The translations under genes were made by a program, and so were the position numbers. Under the pieces are notes generated by a model that ran no database searches, was not told the origin of the DNA, and saw nothing but the letters and a program-made list of their open reading frames with translations. From Bacillota bacterium (GTDB lineage Bacteria; Bacillota; Ch66; Ch109): 53,685 nt of DNA. This document shows, piece by piece, positions 24,921 to 32,588 of the stretch; the first letter of the stretch is position 1, and every line of letters starts with the position of its first letter. The stretch is taken from assembly GCA_013178275.1 (NCBI GenBank), contig JABLWZ010000029.1, positions 1 to 53,685 of the forward strand, read 5' to 3'.

Positions 24921-25300
24921 ATAATAAAAGACCCGCCCCATCTTAAGGGGCGGGAAGCTATCCCACGGTACCACCCTTCTTGAGCCGACCCGGCTCATCT
25001 CGATACAGGTACTCACCATCCTGGTCCCTGGAGAAAATAAAAACCTCCGTCCCTATAGGGGCGAGAAGTTTTCCGCGATACCACCCTAATTAACGCCTCG
25101 GCGTTATCTCTCCAGGTACTAGATGTCTTATACCCGCTTCCCTTTAACGGTGGAAGTTCCGGGACGACCTACTTGCCGCTGCCGCGGTTTCAGCCGCCGG
25201 TTTGGGAGCGAACTTCAATCAGCTTTCCAATAGACGCGCTCTCAATCTCGTCACGTCCGCCCTGTAGAGGTCCCCTGACCTACTCTTCTCCCGCATAACC
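24921..25300 (-). promoter_or_regulatory. T-box leader, one Stem I and two antiterminator/terminator modules, probably Phe-specific
   Basis: Read on the minus strand. Stem I starts around GCGGGAGAAGAGTAGG (25280-25295), has a distal GATTGAGAGCG arm, and closes with TGAAGTTCGCTCC where the specifier is most likely TTC (Phe, 25210-25212). The first T-box AGGGTGGTATCGCGG is at 25073-25087 and is followed by a terminator hairpin with a TTTTTATTTT tail (25033-25070). A second T-box AGGGTGGTACCGTGG follows at 24963-24977 with another terminator, CCCGCCCC/GGGGCGGG plus a TCTTTTATTAT tail (24921-24954). Both antiterminators follow a shared AGTACCTG stem III element. The second module has no Stem I of its own (only ~75 bases separate it from the first terminator). 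Confidence 0.85.
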
Positions 25301-25359
25301 TTTGACGATTCGATTACCTTATATTTTACTCAATCAGATAAGACCACGTCAATACTGGT

Positions 25360-25677
25360 TTAGTCTTTTTCTATCATCAGATCCAGCAGGGCGAAGCTGA
25401 GCGACTTCCCGTGGGGGTCGCTGCAGAGCGAACGGGTCACCCCTCCCGCCAGCGCCCCCTCCAGGACGAAGTTCAACGCTCCCAGGTTGGGAAGTTCGTA
25501 GCGGGTGATCGCTCCCGTCACGGCTTCCGCGAAGTGCTCCCTAAGCCTTTCGGCGGTAACCCGCCGCTCGATCAGCGGGTAGTCCTCCGGCCGGTATACG
25601 ATCAGGGAAAGGTTCAGGGTGTTTCCCTTGTCACCCGCCCGGGAGTGGGCTATTTCCCTAAGCCGTACCTGTGCCAC
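25360..25677 (-). CDS. AtuA C-terminal-like small protein
   Basis: About 105 residues. The sequence REIAHSRAGDKGNTLNLSLI near the start, with a conserved H-S-R-x-G-D-K-G-x, is the hallmark of the small ferredoxin-fold partner found with AtuA proteins (often fused to AtuA's C-terminus). Here it is a separate gene 5 to 14 bases downstream of the AtuA gene. I prefer the GTG at 25677, with AAGGGG eight bases upstream, over the one at 25686. Confidence 0.8.
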   Translation of the reverse strand: MAQVRLREIAHSRAGDKGNTLNLSLIVYRPEDYPLIERRVTAERLREHFAEAVTGAITRYELPNLGALNFVLEGALAGGVTRSLCSDPHGKSLSFALLDLMIEKD

Positions 25678-25690
25678 TGCCGCCACCCCT

Positions 25691-27031
25691 TTACGAACTC
25701 ATCATGACCAGCCGGGGAGATACCGACTGGCGCGGGATCGTGGTCGACACTATCCCCACCACTTCCCTGACCCCCCGGGTCGCGCCCCCGCCCCCGGCGG
25801 GCCCGTTGGTCCAGAGCGACTCTACCTCTTCCCCCACCCGCGCGGCGGCATCCCTGGTGGGTGCGCGCCCCGCCACCCGCAGGCGGACCTCGTAGGGGGG
25901 TGTCTCCAGCCGGGACAGCCACGGCCCGTGGAGGGAGTTTATCCCCACCAGGTCGTACCTGACCTCGGTGAGCTGCGGCGCGGTCTTCTCCAGCCGCTTC
26001 CTCACGACCTCGGCAGCCAATTTGGCCCGCTCCAGCGCCCCCGGCCCGGCGTACCCGATCTCCCCTTCTCCAACGAACGAGTCCCGGTACCCCACGCTGA
26101 CCTTGAGCGACGAGGGTCGCTCCCGTCCCCGGCCTCCCCTGACCACCACCCGGTCCTGCCCGTCCCCGCTGATAGAGACCCGGGTGAAGTCCGCCACCAC
26201 ATCGGGGGTCAGATAGGCCGACGGGTCGTGGATCTCGTAGAGGAGCTGCTCCTTGCAGGTCCCCGGGGTAACCAGCCCCCCCGAACCAGGCGGCTTGGTG
26301 ATGACCGCCGCACCGCCTTCGGCCACCTCGGCGATGGGGAATCCCAGGTCCCAAAGCCGGGGCACCTCCTTGTACCCGGGGTCGGCGAAGTATCCCCCGG
26401 TCACCTGACCGGCGCACTCCAGCAGGTGCCCGACTACCGTCCCCTGGCCCAGCCGGTCGTAATCGTCCCACCCCCAGCTGTACTCATGCACCAGGGGGGC
26501 TAAAAAAAGGGCCGGGTCGGCGACCCGCCCGGTTATTATCACCTGCGCCCCCCGCTGCAGCGCTTCCACCAGCGGCCCGGCGCCCAGGTAGGCGTTGGCG
26601 GAGACCATCCGCCCGGTATAATCCGACAGGCTCTCCCCGGTCTCCAGGACCACCCCCGGGCCGGTTTTCGCCCAGTCCAGAACGTCGTCGCCGATGACCG
26701 CGGCGACCGTTATCCCCTTTAGTCCCAGCCCAGCGGCCAGCCCGACCACCTTCTCCGCGGCCGCCTGGGGGTTCGCCGCCCCCATGTTGGTGATGATCCT
26801 GATGCCCCGCTCCTGTGCCGGCCGCAGCACCTCTCTCATCCGTCTTTCCAGGGCCGGGCTGTAGCCCCGGCTCGGGTCGGCCAGCTTCTCCTGCTGATGC
26901 AGGGCGATGGTCCGCTCCGCCAGGCACTCGTATATCAGGTAGTCGATATCACCGTCGGTCACCAGCTCCAGGGCGGGATCGATACGGTCGCCCCCGTACC
27001 CTGCTCCCGCTCCCAAACGGACCCGTTTCAC
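25691..27031 (-). CDS. AtuA family protein (DUF1446)
   Basis: A 446-residue protein. The N-terminus RLGAGAGYGGDRIDPALEL (about 5-23) and the GRVADPALFLAPLVHEYSWG block (about 172-191) are typical of the AtuA family, first named for acyclic terpene use in Pseudomonas; the biochemical role is not known. It is followed by the AtuA C-terminal partner as a separate gene, so the pair should form a two-subunit version of the fused protein. It is in an operon with a GNAT gene upstream and the T-box/paaK unit downstream, all minus strand. GTG start. Confidence 0.85.
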   Translation of the reverse strand: MKRVRLGAGAGYGGDRIDPALELVTDGDIDYLIYECLAERTIALHQQEKLADPSRGYSPALERRMREVLRPAQERGIRIITNMGAANPQAAAEKVVGLAAGLGLKGITVAAVIGDDVLDWAKTGPGVVLETGESLSDYTGRMVSANAYLGAGPLVEALQRGAQVIITGRVADPALFLAPLVHEYSWGWDDYDRLGQGTVVGHLLECAGQVTGGYFADPGYKEVPRLWDLGFPIAEVAEGGAAVITKPPGSGGLVTPGTCKEQLLYEIHDPSAYLTPDVVADFTRVSISGDGQDRVVVRGGRGRERPSSLKVSVGYRDSFVGEGEIGYAGPGALERAKLAAEVVRKRLEKTAPQLTEVRYDLVGINSLHGPWLSRLETPPYEVRLRVAGRAPTRDAAARVGEEVESLWTNGPAGGGGATRGVREVVGIVSTTIPRQSVSPRLVMMSS

Positions 27032-27049
27032 TCTATCCCACCGCCCAGT

Positions 27050-27514
27050 TCAGTTAAGATTGGGTAATGCCCCGCCCCGGTCGATGAAGCAGTGCATCCG
27101 CTGCTCGTCGGGCGGCCTGGAGAATCCGCACTTGGTCCAGAAGGAGTCGACCCCCTCCCGGGCGAAGAGGCATACCTGTTCGATCCCGGTGTGGTTTCCG
27201 ATCCAGGCCTTGGTCAGTTCCACGACGCGCTTACCCAGGCCCCGGCACCGCAGGGTCTCGTCCAATACCAGGTAATCCAGCTTAATCCAGGCCGCCTCCC
27301 CCGTCCCTTCCGAGAATCGGTGCTGGAAGCTGAGCCGCAGGTAGAACAACTGCTCCACCAATCCCAGGTTGACTGCGCGTACGATATAGCGATGATCTTT
27401 TTCGATAAAGGCCTCGATCGTTACTCCCAGAACGTTTTCCACCTCGTCGGCCAAACTGCTCCAGGACGCCCCATCGGGAAGTTCGGGGAAAGGGCCGCGG
27501 TCGTCCCGGCCCAT
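27050..27514 (-). CDS. GNAT-family N-acetyltransferase-like protein
   Basis: A 154-residue protein. The central LDYLVLDETLRCRGLGKRVV (about 88-107) contains the acetyl-CoA pyrophosphate loop R-x-x-G-L-G-K and is followed by EGVDSFWTKCGFSRP, the usual end of the GNAT fold. The substrate is unknown. The start has GGAGG upstream. It is the first gene of a minus-strand run with the AtuA pair. Confidence 0.75.
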   Translation of the reverse strand: MGRDDRGPFPELPDGASWSSLADEVENVLGVTIEAFIEKDHRYIVRAVNLGLVEQLFYLRLSFQHRFSEGTGEAAWIKLDYLVLDETLRCRGLGKRVVELTKAWIGNHTGIEQVCLFAREGVDSFWTKCGFSRPPDEQRMHCFIDRGGALPNLN

Positions 27515-27679
27515 TCCCGCTTACCTCCAAAAATACTCGTTCTGTATTATTAAATTCGCGTTCCGCGCCGCACTTTCCTTTTTATGGCTTACAAACATAA
27601 TATAAAAAAAACTGCCCGGACGGGCCCGATGGTTTAAAATAAAATAAATAGAGACAACCACCACAGGAGGTATGGATTC

Positions 27680-28108
27680 TTGTCTAAAAACAGACTGTAT
27701 ACCGGTTCCACCCCCGGGGTCAACGTGAGTGTGATCATCATCAATGAAAAAAACGAGATACTGTTGGGGCAGCGCCGCTCGGGACTCTTTGCCGGCCACT
27801 GGGGGCTGCCGGGGGGGAAGGTGGACCTCGGTGAGACCCTGCTGCAGGCAGCGGAGCGGGAAACGCTGGAGGAGACCGGCCTTGCGGTCAGCGGGCTGGG
27901 GCTGACCTCGGTCTCGGATATCATCACCGAATCGGCGCACTTCGTGAATGTGGCTTTTTCGACCCGTCGGTTCCAGGGTGAGGTTCGGGAACTGGAACCG
28001 GACCAGATCGGGGGTTGGAGGTGGTTCGACCCGGCCCTCCTGCCGCAACCCCTGTACCACAACGCGGCCCAGGCCCTGGAAAAGTTCAGGTCCGGCCGCG
28101 TCTACTAA
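27680..28108 (+). CDS. Nudix hydrolase (MutT-like)
   Basis: A 142-residue protein. The Nudix box starts GGKVDLGETLLQAAERETLEET (about 46-67; quoted as GGKVDLGETLLQAAERET then LEET). It probably hydrolyses oxidised or free nucleotides. The TTG start at 27680 has AGGAGG nine bases upstream; the ATG at 27672 is out of frame. It is convergent with the His-rich peptide gene, whose stop lies 3 bases away. Confidence 0.88.
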   Translation: MSKNRLYTGSTPGVNVSVIIINEKNEILLGQRRSGLFAGHWGLPGGKVDLGETLLQAAERETLEETGLAVSGLGLTSVSDIITESAHFVNVAFSTRRFQGEVRELEPDQIGGWRWFDPALLPQPLYHNAAQALEKFRSGRVY

Positions 28109-28111
28109 CAG

Positions 28112-28321
28112 CTACTTCGAGGGGGTCTTCTCCTCTTCCGCCGGCTTCGGCTGTTGCTTCGCCGCTTTCTGATCGCCCTTCTTATCCTCCGCGGGTTTGG
28201 AGCGGCTTCGCAGGAACTCCTTGTAACGGTTGTGGTCGTGGTCGTGATGGTGGCCGTCGTGTCCGTGTCCCTGGTGCTCCCTGATGAAGACCCGGTCCGC
28301 CCAGTCCCAGATGCTTCCCAT
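28112..28321 (-). CDS. His-rich small protein
   Basis: A 69-residue protein. It starts MGSIWDWADRVFIREHQ and has a His/Asp cluster HGHDGHHHDHDH (about 18-30), a strong candidate for binding zinc, nickel or cobalt, followed by a long Lys/Glu/Pro tail. Upstream bases read GGGGGG 8 nucleotides before the ATG; a longer ORF that starts at 28516 has no ribosome site and overlaps another gene. No known domain. Confidence 0.6.
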   Translation of the reverse strand: MGSIWDWADRVFIREHQGHGHDGHHHDHDHNRYKEFLRSRSKPAEDKKGDQKAAKQQPKPAEEEKTPSK

Positions 28322-28349
28322 ACTTATACCCCCCAACTTGTTTTGACTA

Positions 28350-29237
28350 CTATTTATATTTACCATATTTCGCGACCAGACGCGAGAGTCTTTCCAACCG
28401 TTCGACATCGATCTCCTCCACCAGTCCCCCGGTGGTGCTGAAGATGAATCCCCCGCCCGGGGCGCCGGCATCCATGATGCGGGCCACCTCGGCTTCAAGT
28501 CCCGATCCTTCTTCACCCAGGAGCGGTTCCAGACCGAGGCTGCCCATCAGGCACAGGCGCCCGCCGTATTCCCGTTTGATCGCTGCCAGGTCCATCCCCG
28601 CCGACGGCTCCATCCCCTGCAGCCCCTGAAAACCCGCCTCCACCACCTCGTCCAGCATCCCCGTGAGGTCGCCGTCGCTGTGGAAAAAAACCGGCCGCTC
28701 CCGCAGCGAGCGGATGCCCTGGACCAGCTCCTGCAGGGAGGGAAAGACCGACTCCCGCAAAAACCCGGGGTCCACCAGAGCCCTCCGGGCGGAGATGTCA
28801 TCGCCGATGATGACCCCGTCCACCGCTTCTGTAAGCAGCGGTTCCGCCTCCGCCAGCAGGTTTCGGTTCTCCCCGGCGATCGCCGCCTTAATCTTTTTCG
28901 GCTCGGCGGCGACAGCCAGGAAAAACTCCTTCCAGCCCATCCGCCGCATTACCCGGGTGAATCCCCCGGTCAGGAGCAGGAACACGAAAAAGTCGGTCTC
29001 CCGGCCCCAGTAGCGGATCTCCTCCCGCGCTGGCGATGGACTGTCGGCGTCCAGGACCAGTAGGTCCATACCAAGGAGTTCGAGGAACCGCTTTTTGACC
29101 GGCGGTTCCTCGCCAAATCCGGACCAGGATCCGGCCGCCCGCCGAATCAACCCCCTCGGGATGCTGATCTCCCCCCAGGGGACCCGGTCGGGTTCCTGCC
29201 GGTTTATCGCCCGCAGTACCCTTTCTCGACGGTTCAC
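28350..29237 (-). CDS. uroporphyrinogen decarboxylase (URO-D) family protein
   Basis: About 295 residues from the GTG at 29237; the ORF extends further upstream but only into the ferritin-like gene. The start RRERVLRAINRQEPDRVPWG (about 2-21) is the N-terminal motif of the URO-D/methyltransferase superfamily, and HSDGDLTGMLDEVVEAGFQGL (about 194-214) and LMGSLGLEPLL are family blocks. Members near corrinoid proteins demethylate methoxyl or methylamine substrates; none is near here, so the substrate is unknown. It begins 1 base after the stop of the rubrerythrin-like gene. Confidence 0.82.
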   Translation of the reverse strand: MNRRERVLRAINRQEPDRVPWGEISIPRGLIRRAAGSWSGFGEEPPVKKRFLELLGMDLLVLDADSPSPAREEIRYWGRETDFFVFLLLTGGFTRVMRRMGWKEFFLAVAAEPKKIKAAIAGENRNLLAEAEPLLTEAVDGVIIGDDISARRALVDPGFLRESVFPSLQELVQGIRSLRERPVFFHSDGDLTGMLDEVVEAGFQGLQGMEPSAGMDLAAIKREYGGRLCLMGSLGLEPLLGEEGSGLEAEVARIMDAGAPGGGFIFSTTGGLVEEIDVERLERLSRLVAKYGKYK

Positions 29238-29238
29238 C

Positions 29239-29775
29239 TTAATACCCCGATCCCAGAAGCTCCTTTTCGATGCCCACGTGGTCCGACTCGATGCGGGAGA
29301 TGGCCTCGAACACCTTCTTGACCCGGGGCTCGACAGCGGCCTCACCCGACTCCAGGTAAAACTTCTTAGCGTTCGTTTCCCGCTCCATGGCATACTCGAG
29401 GTTCTTGCGGTCGTCGTCCGTGGCCGCCTCCTTGCCGGGCTCCGGCGGCGGAGGCTCCACCTTCAGTATCTTCTTGATGGTGGACGCGTGCTCGTTCTCC
29501 ACCTTGGACAGGTACTTGAATATCCCCTGCAGCACGATGTTGGAGGTTTTGTTCATGGCGTCCCGGTAGAAGGCCGAGTTGTTGACCTCCAGCTGAAGGG
29601 CCTTGGTCAGGTTATCGCGGGATACCGGGGTCAGCTCGCCCAGGCTCAGGTTTTCGTCAACCCATTCCCGGCCGGGCACCAGGTACTCCTCCGGCGCTCC
29701 GCAGAATGGACAGTTGCTGGGTTTACCGCTTCCCATGTAGGGGTCCCCGCAGATCAGGCAACGGAACAGCTTCAT
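29239..29775 (-). CDS. rubrerythrin-like protein with N-terminal rubredoxin domain
   Basis: About 178 residues. The N-terminus is a rubredoxin-like site, CLICGDPYMG and NCPFCGAPEEY (Cys pairs near residues 5-8 and 20-23), and the rest is a ferritin-like four-helix domain with ExxH-type diiron residues (LEVNNSAFYRDAMNKT, KVENEHASTIKK, YAMERETNAKKFYLES, IESDHVGIEKELL). This rubredoxin-first order is the reverse of classic rubrerythrin. It probably reduces peroxide. The ATG at 29775 is chosen; an upstream GTG at 29787 is too close to AAGGAG. Confidence 0.88.
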   Translation of the reverse strand: MKLFRCLICGDPYMGSGKPSNCPFCGAPEEYLVPGREWVDENLSLGELTPVSRDNLTKALQLEVNNSAFYRDAMNKTSNIVLQGIFKYLSKVENEHASTIKKILKVEPPPPEPGKEAATDDDRKNLEYAMERETNAKKFYLESGEAAVEPRVKKVFEAISRIESDHVGIEKELLGSGY

Positions 29776-29867
29776 AAAAATAGTCACTCTCCTTCGATGT
29801 CGGTCTTTTTTATTATGTGTATTATACTATAACAAGTTTAATTTGGCTTGTCCAGTAGTCAGTGGGG

Positions 29868-30034
29868 GCGAAGAAAACTTGGCTATCGCCAAGCCTCTGG
29901 TGCAAGCGATAGCCCCAGTTGCGAAGAAAGCTAGGCTACCGCCAAGGGCGGGAGACGTAGCTGCACTTGCTTCGAAGTGCACTTGCTTGCATCGGAAAGT
30001 TCCCTGTATATACTTTCCGATAGCGTGAAAAAAC
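29868..30034 (+). repeat. dispersed hairpin repeat, copy R3
   Basis: The most complex copy. A first GGCTATCGCC/GCGATAGCC unit is followed by a second, diverged GAAGAAAGCTAGGCTACCGCC unit, then palindrome GCACTTGCTTCGAAGTGC, then the ATCGGAAAGT...ACTTTCCGAT hairpin and a GCGTGAAAAAA tail. It fills most of the 317-base gap between the rubredoxin-rubrerythrin gene and the LysE gene. Nothing else is seen there except the LysE ribosome site. Confidence 0.8.
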
Positions 30035-30092
30035 GTTTCTCCGGACACCCTTTTTGGGCTACAATGCTTAGAGAAACCTGGAGGTAATTGTC

Positions 30093-30788
30093 TTGACGCT
30101 GACCCAGCTTTTTGTCACCTCTTTCATGGTCTCGCTCTCGGGTTCTATAACCCCCGGTCCGCTGGTGGCGGTGACCATCCGCTACGCCCTGAGGCGGGGG
30201 CCGATGGCCGGGGTGGTCATGTCTGTCAGCCATGGGCTGACCGAGTTCGTGGTGCTCCTGCTGCTGGTCTCGTTCCTGGGCCGGATAGATATCACACCGA
30301 CCGCGGTAACCGTGCTCTCTTTTCTCGGCGCGGGTTTTATGACCTACCTCGGCCTGACCACCTTCAAAGAGGGCTGGACGTCCGGTAAGAATGACCCGGA
30401 ATGGTCGGTCGATGGAAAGGACGGGAACCTGAGTTCGACAGACGGGACCGCTGACCGGTCGGCGGCGGCCGCATCCTGGAGACCGCTGTTCCTGGCCGGC
30501 ATCGTCACCACGGTGACCAACCCGGTCTGGGTTGTCTGGTGGGGCACCCTGGGCGTGAACTACATCATCTGGTCGATGGACTACGGGTACCTGGGCCTGG
30601 GGCTTTTCTTCAGCGGACACCTGGCGGCCAACGCGGCCTTCTTCATCCTCTTCGCGGTCCTGGCGGCCGGCAGCAAAAAGTACTTCGGGGGTCAGGTGTA
30701 TCGGGTGATGATGATGGGGCTGGGGGTCTTCCTGCTGGGCTTCGCGGTCTACTTCTTCCGCCTGGCGTTCGGGTCGGTCCTGGGATAA
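30093..30788 (+). CDS. LysE-family amino-acid exporter
   Basis: A 231-residue membrane protein with six predicted helices. The N-terminus SLSGSITPGPLVAVTIRYAL (about 11-30; the S-x-x-P-G-P motif) and TTVTNPVWVVWWGTLGV (about 136-152; NP-x-x-x-x-W motif) are family signatures. A polar linker (~95-125) links helices 3 and 4. TTG start with GGAGG upstream. It is convergent, end to end, with a PIG-L gene. Confidence 0.88.
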   Translation: MTLTQLFVTSFMVSLSGSITPGPLVAVTIRYALRRGPMAGVVMSVSHGLTEFVVLLLLVSFLGRIDITPTAVTVLSFLGAGFMTYLGLTTFKEGWTSGKNDPEWSVDGKDGNLSSTDGTADRSAAAASWRPLFLAGIVTTVTNPVWVVWWGTLGVNYIIWSMDYGYLGLGLFFSGHLAANAAFFILFAVLAAGSKKYFGGQVYRVMMMGLGVFLLGFAVYFFRLAFGSVLG

Positions 30789-31454
30789 TCAAACCGTTCC
30801 GGTTTTATATACCTGGAAGCACTCACAGTATACTCCCCCGCCGGTCATGGCCCCCCGGTAGCGGTTCAGCCCCCGGACCGCGTCGTGGTAGTCGATGGCC
30901 TCCAGCTGCGACCGGTGCTCCCTTAACGCCTCCAGCTTCAGCTCCATGAAATCGCTGATGTCCTCGGTATAGCTTACCCGCTCGATGGGTGTCCCGACCT
31001 CGTATCCCAGGACGGTGGGCACCGACCAGGGCTGGCCTTCGTACTCCCTGAACCAGGGGCCGCCGGCTCGGCGGCAGCACTCCAGCACCAGCCGGCTGGC
31101 GACCACGTGGTCGGGGTGCTGTTCCTTTTCGTGGGGGGTGTAGACCAGGTCCGGCCGGAAGCCCCGGATGATGCGGGTCACCTCGATCAGGTTTTCCCGG
31201 CTGTACTCCAGGTACCCGTCGGGCCGGCGCAGAAATTCCGTCTCGGCTATGCCGATAATCCTCGCAGCCCTGACCGCCTCGGCTTCCCTGATCTCTGCCA
31301 GGGGCTCGGACTGGCGGGTAATGCTTCCCGCCCCTCCCGAGGTGAGAAAGACCACCTTCAGCAGCGCGCCGTTTCGGGCGTGTTTCGCCATGCTTCCCCC
31401 GCAACCGATCAGGTCGTCGTCGGGGTGGGGGGCAAACACCAGGACCCTTTTCAC
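30789..31454 (-). CDS. PIG-L (LmbE-like) N-deacetylase
   Basis: A 221-residue zinc hydrolase. The metal site HPDDDLIGCGG (about 10-20) and HPDHVVASRLVLE (about 112-124) are intact, with the final His in the chain TRIIRGFRPDLVYTPH. The family removes acetyl from N-acetylglucosaminyl or N-acetylhexosaminyl groups, including precursors of low-molecular-weight thiols. Its substrate here is unknown. GTG start with GGGAGGGG upstream. Confidence 0.9.
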   Translation of the reverse strand: MKRVLVFAPHPDDDLIGCGGSMAKHARNGALLKVVFLTSGGAGSITRQSEPLAEIREAEAVRAARIIGIAETEFLRRPDGYLEYSRENLIEVTRIIRGFRPDLVYTPHEKEQHPDHVVASRLVLECCRRAGGPWFREYEGQPWSVPTVLGYEVGTPIERVSYTEDISDFMELKLEALREHRSQLEAIDYHDAVRGLNRYRGAMTGGGVYCECFQVYKTGTV

Positions 31455-31530
31455 GTTATCCCCTCCCGAGCGGAATCGTTCTTGTCCCGTTGATATATTC
31501 TTAATTATAGCCGAAAACCGGTAAAAAGAC

Positions 31531-31558
31531 AGCGGGGACAGCCATTGGACTGTCCCGC
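31531..31558 (-). terminator. terminator of the rubrerythrin gene
   Basis: AGCGGGACAG/CTGTCCCCGCT-type stem (one bulge) on the minus strand followed by GTCTTTTTACC, about 33 bases after the rubrerythrin stop at 31593. Confidence 0.75.
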
Positions 31559-31592
31559 TTGAATGTCGATTTTTATTCGATCGCCAACCGGC

Positions 31593-32090
31593 TTAGTACG
31601 CCTTGAACATCTTGCCCGCGGTCCCGCAGATGGGGCACTTGTCGGGGGCGTGGTCCTCAGCCACGTACCCGCAGACCGGGCAGAGGTAGAAACCTTCCGC
31701 CGGGAAGTCCTTGCCGCCCTGCACCGCCTCCAGGGCCTTCTGGTAGAGCTTGGCATGGGCCTTTTCAGCCTCGTTGGCCCCGTGGAAACTAATCCGGGCC
31801 GCCTGGTTCCCTTCCTTTTCAGCGTCCGCAATAAACCCGGGGTACATTTCCGTGAACTCGTAAGTCTCCCCTTCCAGGGCCGCTTTCACGTTGTCCGCGC
31901 TGCTGCCGATCCCGCCTAAGATCTCGAAGTGCTTATGGGCATGGATGGTTTCCGCCTCGGCTACCGCTGAAAAAAGCCTGGCCAGCTTGGCAAAGCCGTC
32001 TTTCTCAGCCTTCTTGGCAAACGCGAGGTACTTGCGGTTAGCCTGTGATTCGCCGGCGAACGCCGCCATCAAGTCGTCTTTTACTGCCAT
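31593..32090 (-). CDS. rbr: rubrerythrin
   Basis: A 165-residue classic rubrerythrin: ferritin-like diiron domain with FAGESQANRKYLAFAKKAEK near the start, EAETIHAHKHFEIL and AARISFHGANEAEKAHAKLY, followed by a C-terminal rubredoxin domain CPVCGYVAEDHAPDKCPICG. It scavenges hydrogen peroxide using electrons from rubredoxin. It has AGGAGGTAAT before the ATG and its own terminator. It lies close to the CDGSH ferredoxin and Hrb genes of the same strand. Confidence 0.95.
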   Translation of the reverse strand: MAVKDDLMAAFAGESQANRKYLAFAKKAEKDGFAKLARLFSAVAEAETIHAHKHFEILGGIGSSADNVKAALEGETYEFTEMYPGFIADAEKEGNQAARISFHGANEAEKAHAKLYQKALEAVQGGKDFPAEGFYLCPVCGYVAEDHAPDKCPICGTAGKMFKAY

Positions 32091-32124
32091 GGTTATTACC
32101 TCCTGTTAATTTTATACGGTTGGT

Positions 32125-32577
32125 CTATCCATTCCACCCCTGTTTGTGGTGGGTGTTGTCGCAGAACGGCCGGTTGCCGGTTAGGCCGCAGCGGCAGAGG
32201 ACGAACCGGCTCCCCTCTTTCAGGGGTTTCCCGTCGGGGCCGTTTATCTCCACCGCGCCCTCTATCAGCAGCGGGCCGTTGTTGATTACCCTGATTTTAA
32301 CCGCGGGCGGGTTATCCTTTTCGTGGTCCACGGAACCTACTCCCTTCGCGATAGATGGGTCAACCGCCGATCCAGGGGGAAGCGAATACTTCAGCGCCCC
32401 GGAGGGACAGCTGTCGATGGTCTGGATGATACCCTCGGGCGCCTCACCGTTTATGTCGACCCACGGCCTTTCACTCTCCCTGAATACCTTGGGAGAAAAA
32501 CGCAGGCACTTGCCGGAGTGAGAACACAGCTCAGGATACCAGTAAACGATTATCTGATCATTGCGGTACTCTTTCAA
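32125..32577 (-). CDS. ferredoxin-like protein with CDGSH iron-sulfur domain
   Basis: A 150-residue protein. The N-terminal half has LCSHSGKCLRF (about 18-28) and a CPSGAL (about 57-62), which fits the single-cluster 4Fe-4S (Fer4_19/DUF1271) domain. The C-terminal CRCGLTGNRPFCDNTH (about 128-143) is a complete CDGSH motif that binds a [2Fe-2S] cluster with three Cys and one His. The role in electron transfer or iron sensing is uncertain. TTG start with GAGGGG upstream. It starts 12 bases after the Hrb stop. Confidence 0.88.
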   Translation of the reverse strand: MKEYRNDQIIVYWYPELCSHSGKCLRFSPKVFRESERPWVDINGEAPEGIIQTIDSCPSGALKYSLPPGSAVDPSIAKGVGSVDHEKDNPPAVKIRVINNGPLLIEGAVEINGPDGKPLKEGSRFVLCRCGLTGNRPFCDNTHHKQGWNG

Positions 32578-32588
32578 AGTTCATCCCC

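Noticed and set aside
29095..29832. 245-residue plus-strand ORF opposite the rubredoxin-rubrerythrin gene
   Set aside because: Shadow frame; the minus strand has the Cys pairs and diiron motifs of a real protein.
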